NCBI GenBank assembly: GCA_964614855.1
Contig: CAZTMX010000041.1
Span: 1-18,115, forward strand
Source of the DNA: CAWJHE01 sp964614855
GTDB lineage: Bacteria > Chloroflexota > Anaerolineae > Anaerolineales > UBA4823
Direction: 5' to 3'
Length of the DNA: 18,115 nt
In this document: one piece after another, positions 14,943-18,115 of the stretch
Numbering within the stretch: position 1 is the first letter of the stretch
Layout: each line of letters starts with the position of its first letter
Notes under the pieces: generated by a model
Told to the model about the DNA's origin: nothing
Databases searched by the model: none
The model's input: only the letters and a program-made list of their open reading frames with translations
Program-made: the position numbers and the translations under genes

Positions 14943-14971
14943 ATTCTATACCATAGATTGCCATGTGTCAA
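14943..14971 (-). promoter_or_regulatory. Strong promoter of the ECF/SUOX operon
   Basis: On the minus strand, TTGACA (14971-14966) is a perfect -35 box and TAGAAT (14948-14943) a good -10 box with a 17-base spacer; an overlapping TATAGA also exists at 15 bases. Initiation near 14936 leaves about 11 nt before the Met at 14925, a very short leader with only a weak GGTTGG-type ribosome site. Confidence 0.7.
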
Positions 14972-14995
14972 TTGTCCCCCTGCATATGGGACAAT
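14971..14995. promoter_or_regulatory. Palindromic operator candidate upstream of the ECF operon
   Basis: ATTGTCCC (14971-14978) and GGGACAAT (14988-14995) form a perfect 8-bp inverted repeat with a 9-bp centre. It touches the outer edge of the -35 box, covering roughly -35 to -60. This is a classic place for a dimeric regulator. No regulator gene lies in the window. Confidence 0.5.
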
Positions 14996-15026
14996 CTCGG
15001 TTGCAACAACTTCTGGGAAATATAAA

Positions 15027-15059
15027 ACCAGGTTGGATGATCCAGCATGCCAACCTGGT
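15027..15059 (-). terminator. Intrinsic terminator after the HtrA-like protease gene
   Basis: ACCAGGTTGG (15027-15036) and CCAACCTGGT (15050-15059) form a perfect 10-bp stem with a 13-nt loop. Read on the minus strand, the stem runs into TTTTATATTT. It begins 24 bp after the protease stop and separates that gene from the ECF operon promoter. Confidence 0.8.
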
Positions 15060-15082
15060 CTTCGTTAATCAGCTAATTCGCG

Positions 15083-16306
15083 TTAGTTGATGATGACTTC
15101 CCTTGGTCGAGGCTCCAGGGTCACCTCAATATCCAGTGTCTGGTTTCCACGCACAACGGTCAGAGTCACTTCCTGACCGGGTGTTGTGTTCAGGGCAATG
15201 TAGATCAGCAGATCGTCAAAGACCGTCACTGGCTGCCCATCCACGGCGATGATAATATCCCCGCCGGTTTCAACCGTGCGACCATCTATGGTGGTTTCTC
15301 TGCCGGCGCCGCGCAGCCCGGCTTTTTGTGAAGGTCCCCCGTCTACAACTTCAGCGATGTACGCGCCTTTATCCACACTCAACTTCATGGCTTTGACCAG
15401 CGTGGGGGTCACATTTCCACCGCGTACACCCAGCCAACCCCAAACATACTCTCCATCTTGGATCAATCCTGGGATCACACGCTGCAAGATGCTCACCGGG
15501 ATGGCAAACCCAACCCCGCTGTTTGTACCGCTTGTACCGTCGGTTTCAATCTGGGCGTTGACCCCAATCACCTGCCCACTAAGATTGAGCAAAGGTCCGC
15601 CAGAGTTACCGGGGTTGATCGGCGCATCCGTCTGGATGGCTTGTGGGATGGAGAAGGATGTCAGTGCAGGGATGTTGCGTCCTAGAGCGCTGATGATGCC
15701 GCGAGTGAGTGTTCCACCCAGCCCAAAGGGGTTGCCGATCGCCACCACAGTCTGTCCAACCGCAAGGCTGTCAAAATCGGCAAACGGCAGCGCCTGGATA
15801 CCCTCCGGCATATTCTCAACTTTAACCACAGCCAGGTCGCTGTGCAAATCCTGGCCGTGAACTACAGCTTCCCTGGTCGTCCCATCCACAAAGACCACTT
15901 CTACCTGGTCTGCCCCATGGACGACATGCGAATTTGTGACAATATAGCCGCTGGTGTCATAGACAAATCCCGAGCCTTGCCCGCTGGGGATGGTCATCTC
16001 CGCCTGGTCAGTGTAGACAATGATGCTCACCACAGACGGGTTTACCCGTTTGTAGAGCTCGATCAACACGGTATCTTCATCGCTGATGATTTCGGGTTGG
16101 AAAACTTGCGGGGTGGGTACCGGTTCTGACGGTAATACCGGCCTGGGTTGCTGCGCAGCTGGCTCATCTGCTGGAGATACTTCCTCCACAACCGGCGGGA
16201 TGGACGGCAGGTCCCCCAGGTCACTGTTAATGGATAACCTGCATGCCATGGCAAATAACGGGAGAATTACCAAGAAAGCAATAAATCGGCGTGTTTTCAT
16301 TTTCAT
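15083..16306 (-). CDS. htrA: HtrA/DegP-type serine protease with one PDZ domain, probably membrane-anchored
   Basis: A 407-residue S1C protease. The N-terminal signal-like helix ends FAMAC (C22), a weak lipobox, then a long Pro/Glu-rich linker (about 35-72). The trypsin-like domain carries the full triad: H127 in TNSHVVHG, D157 in HSDLAVVKV and S235 in NPGNSGGPLL. A single PDZ domain follows (about 295-395: WGWLGVRGG, GPSQKAGLRGAG, GDIIIAVDGQPV). Such enzymes degrade or refold damaged exported proteins outside the membrane. The start at 16306 has AGGAA five bases upstream. The gene is divergent from aspA and ends at its own terminator. A -10-like TATACT (minus strand, 16352-16347) lies in the shared promoter region without a clear -35. 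Confidence 0.92.
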   Translation of the reverse strand: MKMKTRRFIAFLVILPLFAMACRLSINSDLGDLPSIPPVVEEVSPADEPAAQQPRPVLPSEPVPTPQVFQPEIISDEDTVLIELYKRVNPSVVSIIVYTDQAEMTIPSGQGSGFVYDTSGYIVTNSHVVHGADQVEVVFVDGTTREAVVHGQDLHSDLAVVKVENMPEGIQALPFADFDSLAVGQTVVAIGNPFGLGGTLTRGIISALGRNIPALTSFSIPQAIQTDAPINPGNSGGPLLNLSGQVIGVNAQIETDGTSGTNSGVGFAIPVSILQRVIPGLIQDGEYVWGWLGVRGGNVTPTLVKAMKLSVDKGAYIAEVVDGGPSQKAGLRGAGRETTIDGRTVETGGDIIIAVDGQPVTVFDDLLIYIALNTTPGQEVTLTVVRGNQTLDIEVTLEPRPREVIIN

Positions 16307-16392
16307 CTCAATTCCTGTCTAACCAATCAACAAAATCCAATAGCTAAGTATAGCCTTGGAGTGTAAGAAATCCGTTAGAGCTAGTTAAGAGA

Positions 16393-16441
16393 GATTTTAA
16401 CACGAGTTTCGGGCATATAATGGTTAAAATTTAGATGGAGG
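16393..16441 (+). promoter_or_regulatory. Promoter and ribosome-binding site of aspA
   Basis: A perfect -10 box TATAAT lies at 16416-16421, with only a weak -35 (GATTTT, 16393-16398) at 17 bases. Transcription should begin near 16428. A strong GGAGG (16437-16441) sits eight bases before the ATG at 16450. The rest of the divergent gap (16307-16449) shows only the htrA -10-like box. Confidence 0.55.
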
Positions 16442-16449
16442 AAATATAA

Positions 16450-17868
16450 ATGGAAAAAATGAGAGTTGAACATGATTCTTTAGGCGAGCGCCAGGTTCCT
16501 GAGAGCTGTTATTACGGCATCCAGACCTTGCGAGCGGTGGAAAATTTCAATATAAGCGGTATACCGATTTCATCTAACCCAGAGCTGGTGTTCTCGCTTG
16601 CTTGTATTAAGCAGGCTGCGGCGCAGGCAAACCAGCAGTTGGGACTTCTTCCCGAGCCCATTTCCGCTGCCATCATCCAGGCATGCCAGGAAATCAAGGC
16701 AGGCAAATTTCTGGATCAATTTGTGGTGGATGTCGTGCAGGGGGGCGCCGGTACATCCACAAATATGAACGCCAATGAGGTGATTGCAAACCGTGCCCTG
16801 GAAATCCTGGGGGTTGCGAAGGGACAGTATGAATTTCTCCACCCGTTGAACCATGTCAACATGTCGCAATCCACCAACGATGTTTACCCCACAGCCCTGC
16901 GCCTGGCTTTGAGTCTCAAGCTGAACGGCTTGCACCAGGCGATGGCTGGTTTGCAAGCATCCTTCCATGCAAAGGGGGAAGAATTTTCTGACGTGATCAA
17001 GATGGGTCGTACCCAGATGCAGGATGCAGTCCCTATGACACTGGGTCAGGAATTTGAAGCCTGGGCTGTGATGGTGGGCGAGGACATGCAGCGGCTTCTG
17101 GAGGCGCAGAAATTGATCCATGAGATCAATATGGGGGCGACGGCAATTGGAACCGGTCTGAATGCACATCCGGAATATGCCTCGCTGGTGACCGGCATGC
17201 TGGCTGAGATTTCGGGCATCCCTGTGGTGGGCTCGACAAACCTTGTTGAAGCCACCCAGGACGCTGGCGCCTATGTTCAGCTCTCCGGTGTCTTGAAACG
17301 GGTGGCGGTGAAAATCTCTAAGATTTGCAATGATTTGCGTCTGCTTTCTTCTGGCCCGCGCGCAGGTTTTGGCGAGATCAATCTTCCACCTATGGCGCCT
17401 GGCTCAACAATCATGCCCGGCAAGGTGAACCCGATCATCCCTGAAGTGGTGAACCAGGTGGCGTTTGAGGTGATCGGCAATGATGTGACGGTAACCCTGG
17501 CTGCGGAAGCTGGTCAGCTTGAGCTCAATGCCTTTGAGCCGGTGATCGCTTACAACCTGTTTAGCTCTTTCGATATGATGCGCAGGGCTTGCCTGACCTT
17601 GAAAGAACGCTGTGTCGACGGTATCAGCGCAAACCGGGAACGCTGTCGTTGGATGGTGGAAAACAGCATCGGTTTGGTCACCGCGCTCAACCCGCTGCTG
17701 GGGTACGAAAGATCAGCAGAAATTGCCCGAGAAGCGCTGTCGAGCGGGCGCTCGGTGACAGTGATTGTCCTCGAAAAGGGATATTTGAGCCGAGCTGAGC
17801 TGGAGGATGTTTTATCGCCAGATAATATGACCCGGCCGCGTTATCTAAAAGATGCCGGGTGGAAGTGA
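16450..17868 (+). CDS. aspA: Aspartate ammonia-lyase (class II fumarase/aspartase superfamily)
   Basis: A 472-residue cytoplasmic homotetrameric enzyme that reversibly removes ammonia from L-aspartate to give fumarate. The signature loop GSTIMPGKVNP (318-328) holds the catalytic serine S319. GAGTSTNMNANEVIANRA (99-116) and QSTNDVYPTA (140-149) are the other two conserved substrate regions. The C-terminal ENSIGLVTALNPLLGYERS and LSPDNMTRPR favour aspartase over fumarase, which usually shows GSGTQTNMN and ends differently. Length is normal. It is transcribed alone from its own promoter, divergent from htrA. In a fermenting amino-acid user it would feed fumarate from aspartate, in keeping with rocA and gctAB on the other side of the window. 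Confidence 0.9.
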   Translation: MEKMRVEHDSLGERQVPESCYYGIQTLRAVENFNISGIPISSNPELVFSLACIKQAAAQANQQLGLLPEPISAAIIQACQEIKAGKFLDQFVVDVVQGGAGTSTNMNANEVIANRALEILGVAKGQYEFLHPLNHVNMSQSTNDVYPTALRLALSLKLNGLHQAMAGLQASFHAKGEEFSDVIKMGRTQMQDAVPMTLGQEFEAWAVMVGEDMQRLLEAQKLIHEINMGATAIGTGLNAHPEYASLVTGMLAEISGIPVVGSTNLVEATQDAGAYVQLSGVLKRVAVKISKICNDLRLLSSGPRAGFGEINLPPMAPGSTIMPGKVNPIIPEVVNQVAFEVIGNDVTVTLAAEAGQLELNAFEPVIAYNLFSSFDMMRRACLTLKERCVDGISANRERCRWMVENSIGLVTALNPLLGYERSAEIAREALSSGRSVTVIVLEKGYLSRAELEDVLSPDNMTRPRYLKDAGWK

Positions 17869-17887
17869 AATAGGAAAGCCGTAGAGT

Positions 17888-18115
17888 TCAGGGAGTGTAG
17901 GTAAGAATAACCAGGCCGCCATCCAGATCAGCGACATACACCATCTCACCGACAGTCTCAATCCCCCACGCCAAACCTGAAGTGATATAGTTCTCCAGCA
18001 GGCGGGGTTGAGACGGATCAGCGACATCCACCGCCACCACCCTATCGTAACTGGCGCTGAACAGGGTAGCGCCAGTGATTGCCAGGTCATACACCCCAAC
18101 CAGCTCCTGCATGCT
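17888..18115 (-). CDS. LVIVD-repeat protein, C-terminal fragment
   Basis: The frame is open to the window edge, so the gene begins beyond 18115; about 75 codons are visible. They contain VVAVDVADPSQPRLLENYIT and MVYVADLDGGLVILTY, two consecutive LVIVD repeats (beta-propeller-like repeats of extracellular proteins, with DVSDPxxP and YVADxxxGL hallmarks). These repeats occur in large surface proteins of Chloroflexota and other bacteria, and their role is unknown. It converges on aspA with only 19 bp between stops, and no hairpin is visible there. Confidence 0.75.
   Translation of the reverse strand, partial: SMQELVGVYDLAITGATLFSASYDRVVAVDVADPSQPRLLENYITSGLAWGIETVGEMVYVADLDGGLVILTYTP

Noticed and set aside
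14926..14964. Start of the S component at the ATG at 14964
   Set aside because: That ATG lies between the -35 and -10 boxes region and ahead of the predicted transcription start. The Met at 14925 gives the expected membrane-protein N-terminus. A weak AGGGGG upstream keeps a small doubt.
14965..15082. TPP or cobalamin riboswitch ahead of the YkoE-like gene
   Set aside because: No THI-box or B12-box motifs are present; the space holds only the palindrome, the promoter edge and the htrA terminator.

Overview
The window looks like chromosomal DNA of a Chloroflexota bacterium, most likely of the Anaerolineae type. That placement is inferred from gene style: lipoproteins with LxGC lipoboxes, a helicase-associated-domain protein typical of that phylum, a YkoE-type ECF transporter and amino-acid fermentation enzymes. 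No 16S or marker gene is present to confirm it. Almost all of the DNA is coding. I see no tRNA, rRNA, CRISPR array, transposase or phage gene.

Left part (1-4133, minus strand): the start of a CrcB fluoride channel, a non-coding stretch with a 51-bp tandem repeat, a two-subunit class I CoA-transferase (gctA then gctB), and a 1-pyrroline-5-carboxylate/glutamate-semialdehyde dehydrogenase (rocA). rocA has a near-consensus promoter and a hairpin terminator before gctA. Together they suggest amino-acid catabolism through glutamate and CoA-activated acids.

Middle (4215-8102, plus strand): a DUF429 protein whose promoter abuts its start codon. It overlaps by 4 nt a 564-aa protein with a helicase-associated C-terminal domain but no ATPase motifs. 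A 115-bp inverted-repeat element follows, then a D-2-hydroxyacid dehydrogenase ending at a perfect hairpin shared with the convergent operon.

Accessory core (8106-14971, minus strand): seven closely packed genes behind one strong promoter. In order of transcription they are a YkoE-like ECF S component carrying two extracytoplasmic sulfite-oxidase-fold (SUOX-like) modules; a double-ATPase EcfA; an EcfT; a membrane-anchored diheme cytochrome with two SUOX-like modules; a lipoprotein phosphatase/phosphodiesterase with a probable SUOX-like N-terminus and an apparently permuted catalytic domain; and two SUOX-like lipoproteins. I count about seven SUOX-like modules in five of the seven genes, all apparently without the cysteine that ligates molybdenum in true sulfite oxidases. 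The simplest reading is an uptake system in which surface proteins capture, dephosphorylate or redox-process a small molecule, and a fused ECF transporter imports it. The substrate cannot be read from the sequence, and no TPP riboswitch is visible even though B. subtilis YkoCDE handles thiamine/HMP. This is the best candidate for an undescribed system.

Right part (15027-18115): an HtrA-type serine protease (minus) with its own terminator, divergently a class II lyase best called aspartate ammonia-lyase (plus), and the C-terminal end of an LVIVD-repeat surface protein (minus) running off the window.
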